Assembly (NCBI GenBank): GCA_033239005.1
Contig: BSQZ01000070.1
Coordinates: forward strand, 203,617 to 267,616
Length of the DNA: 64,000 nucleotides
DNA from: Lamellibrachia satsuma
Taxonomy: Eukaryota; Annelida; Polychaeta; Sabellida; Siboglinidae
Reading direction: 5' to 3'
In this document: piece by piece, positions 1 through 12,984 of the stretch
How the letters are laid out: each line of letters starts with the position of its first letter
How positions within the stretch are numbered: position 1 is the first letter of the stretch
Notes under the pieces: generated by a model
The model's input: the letters and a program-made list of their open reading frames with translations, nothing else
Told to the model about the DNA's origin: nothing
Database searches by the model: none
Position numbers and translations under genes: made by a program

Positions 1-278
1 AAACTATAAAATGGGAGATACTGTTCTGGGTACTACTGTAAAAGAAAACGACTTAGGAGTTAAAATAAGCGCTGATATGAAAGTTTCAGAGCAGTGTGGT
101 ATTGCAGCTTCAAAGGGTAATCAAATTATTGGATTGATTAGAAGAAACATAACGTACAAGGGAAAAACGTTAATTATACCTCTTTATAAAGCAATAGTTA
201 GACCTCATTTAGAATACTGTATACAAGCATGGAGACCATATCGTAAGAAGGATATAGATACGCTTGAACGCATACAAA

Positions 279-282
<4 letters not shown>
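1..282 (+). mobile_element. CR1-like non-LTR retrotransposon fragment (RT C-terminal part)
   Basis: The reading frame from position 11 encodes the post-catalytic (thumb/connection) part of a CR1/jockey-type reverse transcriptase. Motifs include [32 protein letters not shown] and [12 protein letters not shown]. The same stretch is encoded on the minus strand at about 35.5-35.8 kb, so this is a dispersed family. The fragment starts at the window edge and is cut on the right by an AT microsatellite. It is a dead scrap. Confidence 0.75.
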
Positions 283-369
<87 letters not shown>

Positions 370-412
370 TAAGTATATATATATATATATATATATGTAT
401 ACTTACAAATCC
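281..412. repeat. (TA)n microsatellite
   Basis: Near-perfect TA dinucleotide tract with small CACA interruptions near 360. It abuts the end of the CR1 fragment. Confidence 0.95.
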
Positions 413-533
413 AGTACTTATTGATACTTGTGCTAGTCACACGTTCACCTACGATCTGGTTCTCTTCAAACCCAACAGGTGTCACCAACTCTGCCCCAAT
501 CCTGTTGCAGAAATATAAATATCAAGTAAACAT

Positions 534-537
<4 letters not shown>

Positions 538-605
<68 letters not shown>
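538..605. repeat. (TA)n microsatellite
   Basis: Perfect TA tract after a short CACACA lead. Confidence 0.95.
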
Positions 606-607
<2 letters not shown>

Positions 608-2026
608 AGTAAACAACCTCTGAAAAAGGATATGATGACATATGATGCTATCCAACTTTTCAAAATATTCTTGTTGAGGGTGAAATACATCATGTTTCAA
701 GAACACCAGAAATGAAAGAAATACATTATGTCTCAAGAATATCATCATCAAGTACCTTGGTTGTGGATTTGTGTATTTTATTTCTTATTTTACACAAACC
801 TGAACCAAGAGTTTGGTTTAAAGCATGCAAGTGCAAACACGTCAGCATATTGGTAGGGCATAGCCACAAAGATCAGTTCTAGCTGGACTTGACTGTATTC
901 CATACTCCATCTAGACGCACTCACGCACGCACACACATATATTGATGGCTCCGCCATAAAACACATATCTATCCTTACCTTTATATTCAAAACAAAAAGC
1001 ATGCATCATTTTGCACAGATGGTTTTCATGATCTAATTTTATACATTACTCATGAATATATTTACATGCATCAACTAACCTTGTATATATCGTAGCAGAT
1101 GCTGTAAATCAACATGCATTTCTTTACATTATTAACACTACTTAGATATGTGGTTGATACGTTGCTGGCAAACAGGACCACTCTTATGGCTACTGGGCCG
1201 CTGGCCAGCCAAAAGGGAGCGGCACTAGCTGCACATATGTCGACATCGATACGAAACAATATTATAAATATGCGTGGTCGCTCGATTCCTGCAAGAAAGC
1301 GTTGCCCTACGTCTGCCGTGCCCCAGCCTGTCTACTTCGTGAGTCCAGTTTGTCTGCACGTTTATGAAAATTCACATCATCTGGCTATGTTTTTGTGTTA
1401 CACATAGCATGCGAAGTGTGTATATTGCGTATCTTAACTTAACAAATGCCATGTTGTATTCAGCATTATGCATTTGTATCTTGCATGGGGCAATTAGTCT
1501 ACTATGTTATCTAGTTAAGTTAAATTAAACGTGCATTAGTGTCGATTAGTTCAGTTAACTAGTTAAGTTAATGATTAAGTTGACTTATACTACATGTAAG
1601 TGTATAGGATGTGCAGCAGGTCAACTATTTTATCCTCTTGTCACCTATAAAATATTTAACCGGCTACACGTCCTACAAACTCCAAGTGTTACCCACTGAA
1701 CCAATGTCCTTTTACCTGTGTCTATACATGTGGATGTCATTAATCTAATTACTTTGTAAAAAAATAAGTTAACTGAAAATGAATTGAAATGTATCAGTTA
1801 ATGTCACAACAAGTTAAGTTAAATTAATTAACCTTCAAGAGTTAACCAGTTAAAGTAAGTTAATGTTAACGTAATTTATCTTTTGCAAATTAATAATTTA
1901 GCTATGTTAAAGGCCCAAAGTCTGGCATCTTGGTATATTTACCATAACAATATATTACTGATAATTATTATGCGGAAGTTTTTGTTAGTAAATTGTGTAT
2001 GAAGTTGGAATGAGAAGTATGTTAAG
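606..2026. other. Non-coding stretch, AT-rich, with TTAAGTTAA-like short repeats
   Basis: No exon or gene is recognised. Between about 1,480 and 1,880 the word AGTTAAGTTAA and close variants recur many times, a degenerate short tandem repeat. The first CUB/LDLa exon begins after this stretch. Confidence 0.5.
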
Positions 2027-5000
2027 GGTTCTTCCGCTGCACCAATGGAAAGTGTGTCACCAAGAACACAGTCTGTGATGGAAAGAACGATTGCAGAGAC
2101 TTCTCTGATGAACTCGACTGTTGTAAGTTTCCCCCCCAACACTTTCTGTATGAATAATTAAGCATTATAATTTTAAAATGTTGTATAAAATGGCACCTTA
2201 AAAAGTATATTAATGCCTAAATTTATTATCATTTGTTTAACATGACTGGTACTCATCGTCACATTCCTGGACCAGTCGTCTCCAAGAACTCCGACATATA
2301 AGAATAACAAAATAAGGATTGGCATAGTTTGAAGCTTTTGAGAATTTAACATCTGGTGGTTAGTAGTAATTACATGAAATATATATAATAAATCAACATG
2401 CTGTGATAATGCCAAAATGACGACAACTTCATGGACAGGGGTCGCATTTATATGACACCCTTATGAAAATATACCATCGTATTCCATGGTGAAATACCAC
2501 AATGTTTTTAAACAGGGAAACCATGGTGAAATACCATGGTGCTTTTAAACAGGGAAAGCATGGTAAATGCCATACAATTCCCATACGCAATATAATATGA
2601 AAAAGAATGGTCTACTACAGTTTACCATGTAATGTCATGGTATACCATATTATACCATGCAATATAATTAAATGCTATCGTATACGACGATTCACCATGT
2701 AATCCCATGGTATATGTTCATAAGGGCAGGCTGTGTGCTATCAAACATTGATTTCGTTAATGATACAGTAAACCATTCAGTCATTGAACACATGTGAAAT
2801 TTTTCTATTGTTTTTTTCAGCTAACAACTACACATACATCAATACTACTCCCAGGACTAATACACATACATCAATACTACTCCCAGGAACCTTCCCACTC
2901 TGCCTGCCGGTGGACCATGGAGGGAGCAGAAGGAAGCAGACTTGAACTCAAGGTAGATGGGTTGTTATATTTACATCACTAATGCTGGGCTAGAATTAAG
3001 CCAAGGAATGCAGTGTAGTATTAGCTACTGACGCCCAAGTGATACTCTGAAAAATGAATCAATCCACTAAGTTTTACCACTGCTTAGAAATCTTCTTTTA
3101 CATTGACTTTGTTATAATAGTATTGTAATGTGTGTGCTTGCCAACATGCATGTGTACATGCATGTAAAATGCCTCCTGCTGCTATCTGATGTGACATATC
3201 TCTTTATAAATAAATAATATCGTCCCTGTTGCTGCAGGTTGCTTGCTATAGGCTTACTTGATTGTTGCTTGTACAGAAGAATTTGTTTTGTTTCAGTTTG
3301 GCGCCTTTGACACAGAGAAGAACCGTGATGAAGTCCAAGTTTGGGTTGGTGGGAAGACAGAGGTTACAGCCGAGATGGTCGCTCGCTTGTCTGGCTCAGT
3401 GAGCCCCAACACAATTCCTGTCTTCAACAGCCCAAACAACTACATGTTCGTTAAACTTGTCAGTGACAACGCTGTTCAGATGAATGGTTTTTCAGCTGAT
3501 TGGACAGAAAGTGAGTCTATAAATCCAGTGCACTTGTTGAAATTAAAATATGATTGATGTCATGTTTTGTCGTGGTAGGTTGTTTTAATTCATACTTTGC
3601 TTTTGTCATTAATATGATACATTATTATGATGCATAATTAATATTACAAACAGTAGCAGTGAAATTATTTGTAAGTTATGTTTCTGTTAGCCATTGAAAA
3701 CTCACTAACCATACTTTCAATGTGGAACTGTTACTCATATGCTTGTATCTTAGAGTAAATGGAAACTGAAATATTATTTGGATAAACCATAAATGTATAA
3801 TGTAGATATAATATCATATATGAACATGTAGATGTAATATCATATATGAACATGTATGTAGTAATAGTAACAAAAAACTTTACTCCATTGTTTTTTCTTC
3901 AAAGGAACATAAGATAATTTTTTTGTCAATTGGTATGCAGATAACAGTGACATCATCTCACAAATTCTCGTGTTAATATTGTGTGCCTGCAAGTTTCATG
4001 CATATTTACTTAATATAACAATTAATGCTAAAGATTATGTATGTAGCAAATACAAAAGAAGTGCATGTGATTTGTGTAAGATGGAACAAAACAATGAAAT
4101 CTGATTATGAAAGACGTTTAATTATGTCCCAACACTGATGCAAAGAGTCAATGTCATTTGGCTATCCTTGTGACAATCATGACTTATGAGAGAGAGAATT
4201 GTATCCTCCCTGTCCTACTTAGAAGGAACCTCATGCTAAGGACTATTGTTGCTTCTCAGAATTGGCCATAGAGAATGGAGGACGTCTTGATTTGATCGCC
4301 TCTGGAGCTAAACAGTACATCCAGTCACCCTCATACCCTAATATGGTGCTGCCTGGTCTGCGAGAAGTGTGGGTCATTCGTGCCGAGGGGTTACGAAAGG
4401 TCATCTCCGTGCAGGTAAGACATGTTACTATATTCCAACTACTTGTAGGCTCTGTCACTGTGATGTTGACAATGTTGTAAGTTGTGTCTTGAGAAATATT
4501 TACAATTGCCCTGGAGTATATGACATTGTTATCTCGTGATATATATGTAATACTTGAAATATCAAACTTGTTAAAATTTATTTGTTTATCTCTTATGTAC
4601 ATAGATATCTACATACAAACACATGTAGCTACATTCATTTCATCATGCAGTTCTTATAATATGCATCTAGAAAGAACATAATTATATACATCTACATTTC
4701 CTTGCATCCTCAGCTAAAACACATTGATTATCAATAGAAACAATCGAACAGAAGTAAAATATTAAAGGTTCATTAACATTAACACTGTGTATGTTTGTTG
4801 TCATAGATAGAGGACTTGGATCTTGGTAAGGACAGCTACTTGGAGATTCAGGATGGTGACAATGCTGCTGCCCCATCCCTGGCCAGGTTTGAGGGTTCTG
4901 ACGTCAGCCCTAGTATTGTTGTTTCCACGTCTGGTGCAGTGAGACTGTATATTCACACTGAGAAACAGTTCAATGGCAAAGGCTTCAAGTGCTCATACAT

Positions 5001-5992
5001 TGAAGGTGAGTGTATTGAGCTAAGTACTGCACTTCTGTACAGTACTAACACTATGAGAGCAGGTGTATGTTGTTATTGTATTCATTGATGACATTATTCT
5101 TCAGTATATATTTTTTTTATGAAACTAAGTTTATGTAAACTTGTTTCATATAAAACCATCGGGGGAGTGGTGGGCATCAGTGATATTCTAACTCTGTCCA
5201 TTGTGTCAAACAAATTAGTGTTCTTACCATTTATTTATTCATGGTAAAATTGGATCATGCCTCTCCAAAAGAATTTGTAATATTGAAAGGCATGTTGAAA
5301 AACTACACCCACCCCAAAAAAAAATAATCTGCACTTTTTTGCATGAATCCGTAGGATAGTCTTTATTAATCAGATGCCATATAGCAGTGGAGTATAATCT
5401 GGCTGGTCAGACTCTTACATTGATGATAAATCTATGCACAAACCAACATTCGCTAATGGAATGAATCGCTCTAATGGCTTGTGCTTGTAACATTTGTCAT
5501 TGGACACATTTTTATGTATGGTCTATCAGAAGTGATTTTTAAGATCTAAATCAACACAACAAAGATGTTCAGTTGTGAGTGAAAAGTATTTGCTGTTCTG
5601 AAACTGTTTCTTAAGACGTATTTGCTGTTCTGAAACTGTTAATGTAGATGTATTCGTTGATCTGAAGCTGCTGATGAAGATTGTATTTGTTGATGTGAAA
5701 CTGTTGTTTAAGATGTATTTGCTGTTCTAAAACTGTAGACGTATTTGCTGTTCTGAAGCTGTTGTTTAAGACGTATTTGTTAATCTGAAGTTGTTTGCTG
5801 AAGGTGTTCAGGGTGTGGAGGAGTTATCACAGCATCCAGTGGAATAGTGATGTCGCCGGGCTATCATTCCGTCAAATATCTAAACTACCAGGTCTGTCGG
5901 TGGAACATCACAGAGCCCAACGGCAGGAGTATGCAGCTCCAGTTTGAAGACTTTGAGTTGGGAGACGACAAGGACTTTGTTGAGGCCAGCTT
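2027..5992 (+). CDS. Multi-exon secreted or membrane protein with LDL-receptor class A and CUB domains (partial)
   Basis: At least six exons can be traced by domain and splice sites. About 2027-2122 is an LDLa module (FRCTNGKCV then [16 protein letters not shown]), with donor GTAAGT. About 2821-2953 holds a CUB start ([11 protein letters not shown]). 3297-3510 completes that CUB (ending in NGFSADW), with acceptor TTTCAG and donor GTGAGT. 4260-4414 is the first half of a second CUB ([18 protein letters not shown]), donor GTAAGA. 4807-5005 is its second half ([19 protein letters not shown]), donor GTGAGT. From about 5812 a third CUB begins ([32 protein letters not shown]). CUB and LDLa modules bind proteins or carbohydrate in extracellular proteins. 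The first exon lies upstream or is unrecognised. After about 5,992 no clear donor or following CUB exon was found and the frame stops at 6,044, so the 3' end is missing or disrupted. The exon calls are firm; the protein identity is not. Confidence 0.8.
2440..2715. repeat. Intronic repeat of TACCATGG-type words
   Basis: Repeated, partly palindromic TACCATGGT/ATACCATGGTGAAATACC units in the intron between the LDLa exon and the first CUB exon. Confidence 0.7.
5399..5509 (+). repeat. Dispersed 111-bp repeat, copy 1
   Basis: Nearly identical to the reverse complement of 24,926-25,036; one mismatch was seen by eye. It lies in the intron before the third CUB exon. The second copy directly abuts the broken end of Polinton A. 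Confidence 0.9.
5560..5795. repeat. Diverged ~35-40 bp tandem repeat in an intron
   Basis: Units resembling GTATTTGCTGTTCTGAAACT recur about six times with drift, just upstream of the acceptor for the exon at about 5,812. Confidence 0.8.
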
Positions 5993-6044
5993 GTTTTTCA
6001 AATATTTTGAATTGCCTAAATGTATAATTGGATCCTTCCTTTGA

Positions 6045-7489
6045 TTATGCAAGTTAAGGTAGTTGGGGTGGCTAATGTTTTTTACTATTTTTCTCAACAT
6101 GCTAGGATATACTGAACTAAATGTTGACACCACAAATAATCACCAGGCACTATCGTCGTATTTTGCCAATCCATCCTTTAAAAATACAGTCCTTTGGGAA
6201 ATCTCCCTGACTTCTTGGAAATGGTGACGATGTTTCCATAGTAACGACCGTGTGTGCTTCAAGTTATTATGCACTTAGAACCAGTGTAAATTTGTATGCT
6301 GTGAAAGCGGAACATATCGTCTGGTTACTGTGATTCCAATATGTTGCAGTACAATGCCTAAATACATTAATCTGCAAATATCAACGGCTAATTTAGGTGA
6401 ATGGGCCTTTGATGCCGAAACCGAACCCGCCAGTAGTTGTGACCTGATGACCCCATCCATGACTCAGCTGGATAACAGGTCGATCTTGTGCATGTATATT
6501 CGAAATGGCCGTTTTATCAACAATACGTAAAATGCCAGTGAAAAATGTCACATTTCAAGTATGGTACATGTCTCTATTGACATTTCTGTTATCACTAACA
6601 ACCAGGAAACGTTACCTAATTCAATGTGATAAAAACTACAACACTTGCGATGCTAACATTTTTATTATAATTTTTATCATTATTGATGGTGTTGCAGCAA
6701 ATGTTTGTTTGTGTTAACCAAAGTCTCCCATAAAGTTATTAGTGACACTGTCATACTTATATGTATGTCATTTATTTCTTTGAGGATTGTCTCAAAATAA
6801 TATAATTTGGCACTTTGTGGCTATTTTTTCACATTTGCAAACATTAGAAAAATCTTGTGACATAACCAAATAAACGAAAAACTCAAAAATGTTATTAATC
6901 TGGAATATTATATAGTATTTCATCTATAATCTGTGAAGAAATTGTTAATTTATCTTAAAAAGTTCTACTGAAAAACTACTCAATTCAAGACAAGCTTATG
7001 ATAGCTGCCCCCAACAACCTTAATTGTTGAAATACAAATAGAAAACAGTTGGTAGCTCTCTTTGTATGTGTGAGTGTGTGCATGCATGCATGTGTGAGTT
7101 TGTAAAATATCTCAAATATTAAATTTAATATAATTATATTTATGCAGAACAACAACGCAAGTCAGGTATAGATTGAAGTAGGCCAACTTAATGACATGTA
7201 GTTTTATTAATAATAATCATGTAAACATCAATAATCAAGTGACAAATAACCACAGCAAGCATGCCGGCCCCAGACTGGTAATTTCACCTAATAGATATAA
7301 CTCGACATCGTAATAAGTGTGTCAACCAATGGTAACAATATTATGACTACTAAATAAATCACTACAAGCTAATATGTTTATTTTACCATGTGGGTGGGGG
7401 TCACTCCGCCCTAATCACCCAACATTCGTGAAAAAATTCATAATGAAAATTATGGTAACACAACAAACAATGTATAAAGGTTTTACATA
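6045..7489. other. Non-coding stretch
   Basis: No conserved exon, RNA gene or element is recognised. It is AT-rich host sequence between the last CUB exon and the Gypsy remnant. Confidence 0.45.
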
Positions 7490-8856
7490 GCTAGACATTA
7501 GTCAACCAATAACTACTAACACATCAGACCGAGAGGTAGGGCCAAACATCCCTTGGTGCCCTCCATGCGCCAGAGCAATCGCACGTTCTTGCAGTGTTGC
7601 AGGAATGACAATACAAGAACCTCGCACAACAATTTTCGCATTTGGAGCGACTGTCAGTTCATGACGCAGGTTGTAGAACGATCTGAGTTTGGTGTCTGCA
7701 GACTTTTGAATGCTTCTCCTGTGTCCATCTGACACAGCTTTCACAATTTGTTGAAGCACGTTATCCATGAATGTTGCTTGTTCAACTTCATCCATAGTGA
7801 TGGCTTTTGGAACAACATTGACAAAGGTGAAAGTCACATATTCATCCGCCATCTTAGCTTCTCTTCCAGTTATGTCACATCCTGAAGTGGGATGGCGTGA
7901 CATATAATCAGCTAGATTGGTTTCTCCAGGTTGGTAGACAATGTTGTACTTATACTGCTAGAGTTTCAGAGCCCATCGTTCTATTCGTATAGGTGGTTTG
8001 GAGTTTGGATTTCCAAGGATGTTCACGAGAGGTTTGTGATCGGTTACGATGGTGAAAGGACATCCCCATGTTACAGCTAATGCTTCCCTCTCGGTCTGTG
8101 AATATCGACTCTCTACATCGGTCAAAGCTCTGCTTGCATAGGCGATGACCTGTGAGTGACCATCTTTGTCAGTCGCCGAGTTCCACTGGAATTGCGTCAA
8201 CGATCATTGATGTGTCCTTGTTCACATTGAAGTATGCATTGACGGCATCTTGCGACAGTGCATCCTTTAGTTTGTTCAGTGCGTCATCATGTATCGATGT
8301 CCAATTCCATGTACGTTCATTATTGGTTAGATCTCGTAGCGGCTCGGTAGTTGAGGCTAGACCTGGGATGTAGGGAGTACAATAGTTCGCTAGGCCAAGA
8401 AGGCTTCGTATTTCTTTGGGATCATTCGGCGATTCAGCTCGCTTGATGTCCTGGACTTTCTTTGGATCAGGTGATACACCATTGCCACTGACGATGTGAC
8501 CAAAGAACTCAAGGGTTCTCTTGTTGAACACACACTTGTTACTGTTCAGCGTAAGTCCCTTCTCTTTGAGTCTCTCAAAGACAGCTGTAAGCGACTTATC
8601 GTGTGCCTCTTGATTTCTTCCGAAGAACAGGATATCATCGCTGATGTTGAGAGAGCCTTTTATTCCTTGGATGCAATTTCGGATTGCATTCTGAAATATT
8701 TCAGCAGCAGAGTTCATACCAAAGTTCAATCTCTTGTAGCGTCGGAGACCACAGTATGTGCTGAATGTAGTTATGTATCGTGATGCGGGATCCAACTCTA
8801 GTTGATGGTACCCGTTGTTGAGTTTTCAATAGTCATTACGTGGCACGTACGCACGA
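7490..8856 (-). mobile_element. Ty3/Gypsy LTR-retrotransposon pol remnant (RT, RNase H, start of integrase linker)
   Basis: Reading leftward from about 8,850 there is a reverse transcriptase core (NNGYHQLELDPASRYITTF, RLNFGMNSAAEIFQ, catalytic NISDDILFFG, SLLGLANYC). An RNase H follows (AYASRALTDVESRYSQTE, FTIVTDHKPLVNILG) and then a linker into the integrase N-terminus (AHGGHQG). There are frame breaks near 8,190, a stop near 7,958 and another before the RT core. The upstream half of RT, gag and the LTRs are absent. The 5' side is cut where Polinton A begins, so the Polinton probably landed in or beside this Gypsy copy. It is inactive. Confidence 0.88.
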
Positions 8857-8960
8857 ATCACTTCCGGTTGGGCGTGCAGCCTTCTGGGTAAGGAGCGCCT
8901 CCTAGCGACTGTAGCGCCTCCTAGCGACTGGACGAGGATCGAGGTGGACCGAAGGAAGTG
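8857..8960. repeat. Partial left terminal repeat of Polinton A
   Basis: Shares ACTTCCGGT, then CTTCTGGGTA, then tandem GCGCCTCCTAGCGACTG blocks with the terminal repeat of copy B (ACTTCCGGT, GCTTCTGGGTA, CGCCCCCTAGCGACTGG). The outer ~56 bp present in B, including the AG terminus, are not seen here. The element end is therefore eroded or belongs to a diverged subfamily. Confidence 0.65.
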
Positions 8961-10085
8961 TCTTCGGACCTTTAAGAACGATCGGAGCGCTATTTTACCC
9001 CGAACTACCCTATTTTACCCCACGCTACCCTATATTTGAGTCGATGCGGTGCGACGCTATTCTATATTTGAACCGATGTGGTAAACAACTGATAGCTAGT
9101 CGAAACCGGACTATGAACTGCACATTTTTTATGAGTAGATCGCTGTGTCCCATGCAGCGTGTGTGTGTGTGTGTGCGCGACGAATCTGAATCGTTTGGAT
9201 TGTAGGAAATAGGTCGCACAGGGAACTGGCAGAGAATTCGGACCTCGTGAATGCGTTTGGACTACGGTATAGTTAAATTAAATCGAACCGTGTGCGAAAA
9301 CTAACAGTTGCGTTCTGTTGTAGGCTGAAGAATGCGTTTGGACCTCGTTAGTTAAAGCAAATCGGACCGTGTGATAAAACTAAATTTTTACGATGTTGTA
9401 ATTCGACACCCACAGGAACTCTATGAAATGACGCTAGACAGCTGTGCAGAAGAATTCGTGTGGAACGTTTACGACCTTGTGTGGAAGAGTGTTATGGACC
9501 CGAACCCGGTTTTGCGGATACGAACAACATACAGGTATTAACGATACAAAGCAAAATGAATTTAATAGAAAAGAATACATTCATCGCATGGCAAAACAGT
9601 CGCCCACTTAGAGGAAACAGCTCCTATAAAACTGCCAGCTACGCTGACCAAGACATGAATAAATAATTAAGCAAATAACCGTAAATAGTTGTGTAATGAC
9701 TGATAACATGCCGATTAGTAATACAGGTATTAACGATACAAAGCAAAATGAATTTAATAGAAAAGAATACATTCATCGCATGACGAAACAGTAATTTTAA
9801 CTAAAATTATAGAATACATTAATTTAACGATGCATTAATTTCAACTGAATTTCAACTAATAATTTCAACTAATTTTAACAGAATACATTAATTTAATGAT
9901 GCATTAATTTCAACTGATTTTCAACTAATAATTTCAACTAATTTAACGATTGTCAACTAATATATAAACTAAAAGCGTTCATTTTGTAAACTTTATCAAA
10001 GCATTAAAAACGTAGATTTCGTGCAGTTGGTCATTAATTTCAACTAATATCAACTAATAATTTCAACTAAAAGCGTTCATTTTGT
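8961..10085. repeat. Subterminal repeats of Polinton A
   Basis: No gene is recognised. A ~58-bp block (starting CAGGTATTAACGATACAAAG) occurs at about 9,532 and again at about 9,723. From about 9,790 to 10,080 AT-rich units of the type AATTTCAACTAATAATTTCA recur. A stray 65-bp copy of this AT unit sits at about 14,611-14,675 inside the polymerase upstream array. Confidence 0.75.
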
Positions 10086-10486
10086 TCATTTCGTGTGGTC
10101 GTCGAACTTGAATGGAGTGGGTCGTTGAGCGCGATGTTGAGATAAGGAAGGGCGAGGTAAGTCGATGAGTTGGGACGACCAATCCTCAACGGGCGGATCG
10201 AAGCGAGGAGATGGATGGTCGATGACGGCATGCAGATCGAGAAGTTCTTTCATAACGAGCGGCCAGAGTGTTGACGGTGGTGGGGACATCGGAGGAGGAG
10301 ACGAGTGCAACTCGATGAACAAACGGATCGATCGCAGAAATTCGATAGTGCGATGACGATCGACCTTTTCAACAAGTTCATGCATCACATGACACCATTG
10401 GTGTGAGTGGCGACTGCAAGAAAACAAAGTAGAACTGAGGATGTAATAACCACACACACACGCACGCACGCACGCACGCACGCACT

Positions 10487-10529
<43 letters not shown>

Positions 10530-10700
10530 TTACTGTCGATGATATTCGTTGATATACGTTGATATCAACAATGCACACATAGCCCAAACGTCACGGAAGT
10601 AAGCCAAAAAGTAGCTTATTGTCAGACATATCGCGCATAGCATGGCGACTCCAGTGTACACGCCCTGAGTTAACAATAACGTATAGCAGTGAGCCGTCAT
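10086..10700 (-). CDS. Spliced membrane protein with W-x-x-V-M-x-E-L repeats, copy A
   Basis: Predicted two exons: 10,700-10,534 and 10,413-10,086, joined in phase 2 to give about 164 aa. The donor is GTAAGT at 10,533 and the acceptor is TTTTCTTGCAG ending at 10,414. Exon 1 has hydrophobic segments (GVAMLCAICLTISYFLAY, then WAMCALLIST). Exon 2 opens with QWCHVMHEL and later has LWPLVMKELL, followed by a proline-rich tail. The intron contains the CA microsatellite. Copy B has the same architecture at 52,384-53,423 with the same intron phase, and its second exon also opens with a W-x-x-V-M-x-x-L unit. A TATA box lies about 47 bp upstream. It diverges from the NADAR gene. Function is unknown. 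Unlike most copy A genes it is unbroken. Confidence 0.72.
10451..10527. repeat. (CA)n/(CGCA)n microsatellite inside the predicted intron
   Basis: CACACA tract with a CGCACGCA core, lying within the intron of the spliced membrane gene. Confidence 0.9.
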
Positions 10701-10746
10701 ATTGTCGTCTGTAAAATCGGTAATGATGGGAGTATGACGAGAAGCT

Positions 10747-10755
10747 CTTTATATA
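10747..10755 (-). promoter_or_regulatory. TATA box for the membrane repeat gene of copy A
   Basis: TATATAAAG on the minus strand, about 47 bp upstream of the predicted start at 10,700. It is back to back with the NADAR promoter. Confidence 0.65.
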
Positions 10756-10892
10756 ACGAGAGGAAATATTGTTGAAAAAACCTCGCGAGTAATAGCGGAC
10801 TCGTCATATCAGACAGCTGTCGGAAAACGGAAGCAGCAGCCATCCATCAAGCAGACAAAAACCGAGGTGAGCAGCACGCGCACTGCAACGCA

Positions 10893-10899
10893 TATAAAG
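10893..10899 (+). promoter_or_regulatory. TATA box for NADAR of copy A
   Basis: TATAAAG about 40 bp upstream of the ATG at 10,936. Copy B has a TATA box at the equivalent place. Confidence 0.55.
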
Positions 10900-10935
10900 T
10901 AAAGTAAATGTAAATTTTAGCATCATAACGCAAGC

Positions 10936-11372
10936 ATGAACCGTTCGATTCGATTCAGAGGTGGTAATAGTTATATGTCTAATTTTTATGCGTGTAGAAT
11001 ACGCGTGTGGGGTAGAGAATTTCACACAGTTGAGAGCGCCTATCAGTGGAAGAAATGCATGCATCACAAAGATTGGAAAACGGCGGAAAATATGATGATC
11101 ACGCGCACCGGTCTGCAAGCTAAATACCTGAGCAGGAGCATTCGAGAGAAGGTGCATTTACGAGACGAATGGAACAGACAGAGGTATTCCGTGATGTATG
11201 CGCTAATAGCCGTGAAATTCCGTGATCAGCACTTACGAAAACGAGTGAATTGGAGGAATGGGTCAAAAGCAGAGAGGGTTTTTGGGGTGCATTGATCTAT
11301 AATGATCGAACAGGTCAGAATATGCTTGGGAAAATACTTATGCGAGTAAGAGAGCGCATTCGACAACAGTGA
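10936..11372 (+). pseudogene. NADAR (YbiA/DUF1768) family protein, copy A, frameshifted
   Basis: The N-terminal two thirds match the NADAR fold: FRGGNSYMSNFYACR, TVESAYQWKK, then ARG-rich helices ending VMYALIAVKFRDQ. A frameshift near 11,245 moves the C-terminal helix (REGFWGALIYNDRTGQN, MLGKILMRVRE) into another frame that ends at 11,372. NADAR enzymes are N-glycosidases acting on ADP-ribose derivatives, and some remove ADP-ribose from guanine in DNA. The intact homologue in copy B is at 51,260-51,727. Placement next to the element end and the SSB gene suggests an accessory or counter-defence role, which is inference. Confidence 0.82.
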
Positions 11373-11755
11373 TCAGGCAATGTTATGTAACACACATGGC
11401 TCGATTCGAATGCGCCAGACAGCAAAAAGAGGGGTGAATCACGCGGGAGGATCGAAAACATGTTTACGAGATTGCAACCAGGCGTTCAGAGAACTACGCA
11501 TTAACACGAAAACATTCAACAAGCAATGCACCAAGCTTACGAGATTGCAATCAGACACCCGGAGAACTGCGCAATACACGAAAACATTCACTCGTTGTTC
11601 AACGGGCCAAGAGATGACTCAACGAGCAACGTGCCAAGAGATGACTGTGCACCGCGTGATAACAAACCAACTACGCAACAACAGTCTGACTCAACGAGCA
11701 ACGTGTCAAGAGATGACTGTGCACCGCACAAGCCAACTACGTAATAACAGTCGAC
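11373..11755. repeat. Spacer with short direct repeats upstream of SSB, copy A
   Basis: A unit containing CAACGAGCAACGTG, AAGAGATGACTGTGCACCGC is repeated around 11,620-11,745, and GAGATTGCAA words repeat earlier. No supported gene. It probably forms the upstream promoter region of the SSB gene. Confidence 0.6.
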
Positions 11756-11764
11756 TATAAAAGG
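11756..11764 (+). promoter_or_regulatory. TATA box for SSB/leader transcript, copy A
   Basis: TATAAAAGG, about 58 bp before the ATG at 11,822. The equivalent TATATAAG lies in copy B at 51,151-51,158. Confidence 0.7.
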
Positions 11765-11821
11765 CAGGCAAGTGTTGGACAGGACATTCACAATTTGTTC
11801 GATATTCGAATATATACGAAG

Positions 11822-12301
11822 ATGGCGGTCTCATAACAGCAGAAGAACGATGCTGAGATGACTCTGTCAAAACTACAAAACGACGTATGCGCTGGACGGT
11901 ATGTGTTTAAACATCCGTTAGTCATAACGGCATGCGGCGTACAAGACAAGTACGTTTTTTACACTGCATGTTTGAAATGTCCCAAACGCGTCAGCGAGAA
12001 AGGAAACAGCAGCGTCTGCCCGATACATGGATACCAATGAGGCTGCGTGTACAGATTTGCTCTGCACCTCCTTTTCGTAGATGAAATAGGGAGTGAATGT
12101 TGGTGTACCTGTTTTGACGAAAACGGGGTCAACATTCTAGGATTCACCGCAAACGACTACGCGGCACTGGAGACAGACGACGAGCGCTACGCGGCGATGA
12201 ACATACTGCGAGGCAGTCAGGTCATGGTCACCATTAGGAAACGCGTGACCAAAGAGTACGTGAATTACAATGTGGCAGAGATTGATGTGATAAACGTGTG
12301 A
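11822..12301 (+). pseudogene. RPA-like single-stranded DNA-binding protein (zinc-ribbon OB fold), copy A
   Basis: Resembles the C-terminal zinc-ribbon OB domain of RPA70: a C-x2-C (ACLKCPKR) and C-x2-H (CPIHGYQ) ribbon, then WCTCFDENGVNILGFTANDY. It is broken by stops at 11,834-11,836 (fifth codon, although a later in-frame ATG at 11,858 exists) and at 12,038-12,040 in mid-domain. Downstream of the second stop the frame stays open to 12,301. RPA-type proteins coat single-stranded DNA in replication, which fits an element with its own polymerase. A possible splice donor (GAC then GTATGC) at 11,885 could join the first codons to the following two ORFs. Confidence 0.78.
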
Positions 12302-12313
12302 ATTTGTTGACAG

Positions 12314-12922
<609 letters not shown>

Positions 12923-12984
12923 TCTTTCTGTTCGATAGAGGTTGTGCATTGAATCACATATGAACTGATCTTTCTGTTCGATAG

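Noticed and set aside
9460..9666. Small plus-strand open frame in the copy A left subterminal region
   Set aside because: Half of it is a locally duplicated repeat, and there is no counterpart in copy B.
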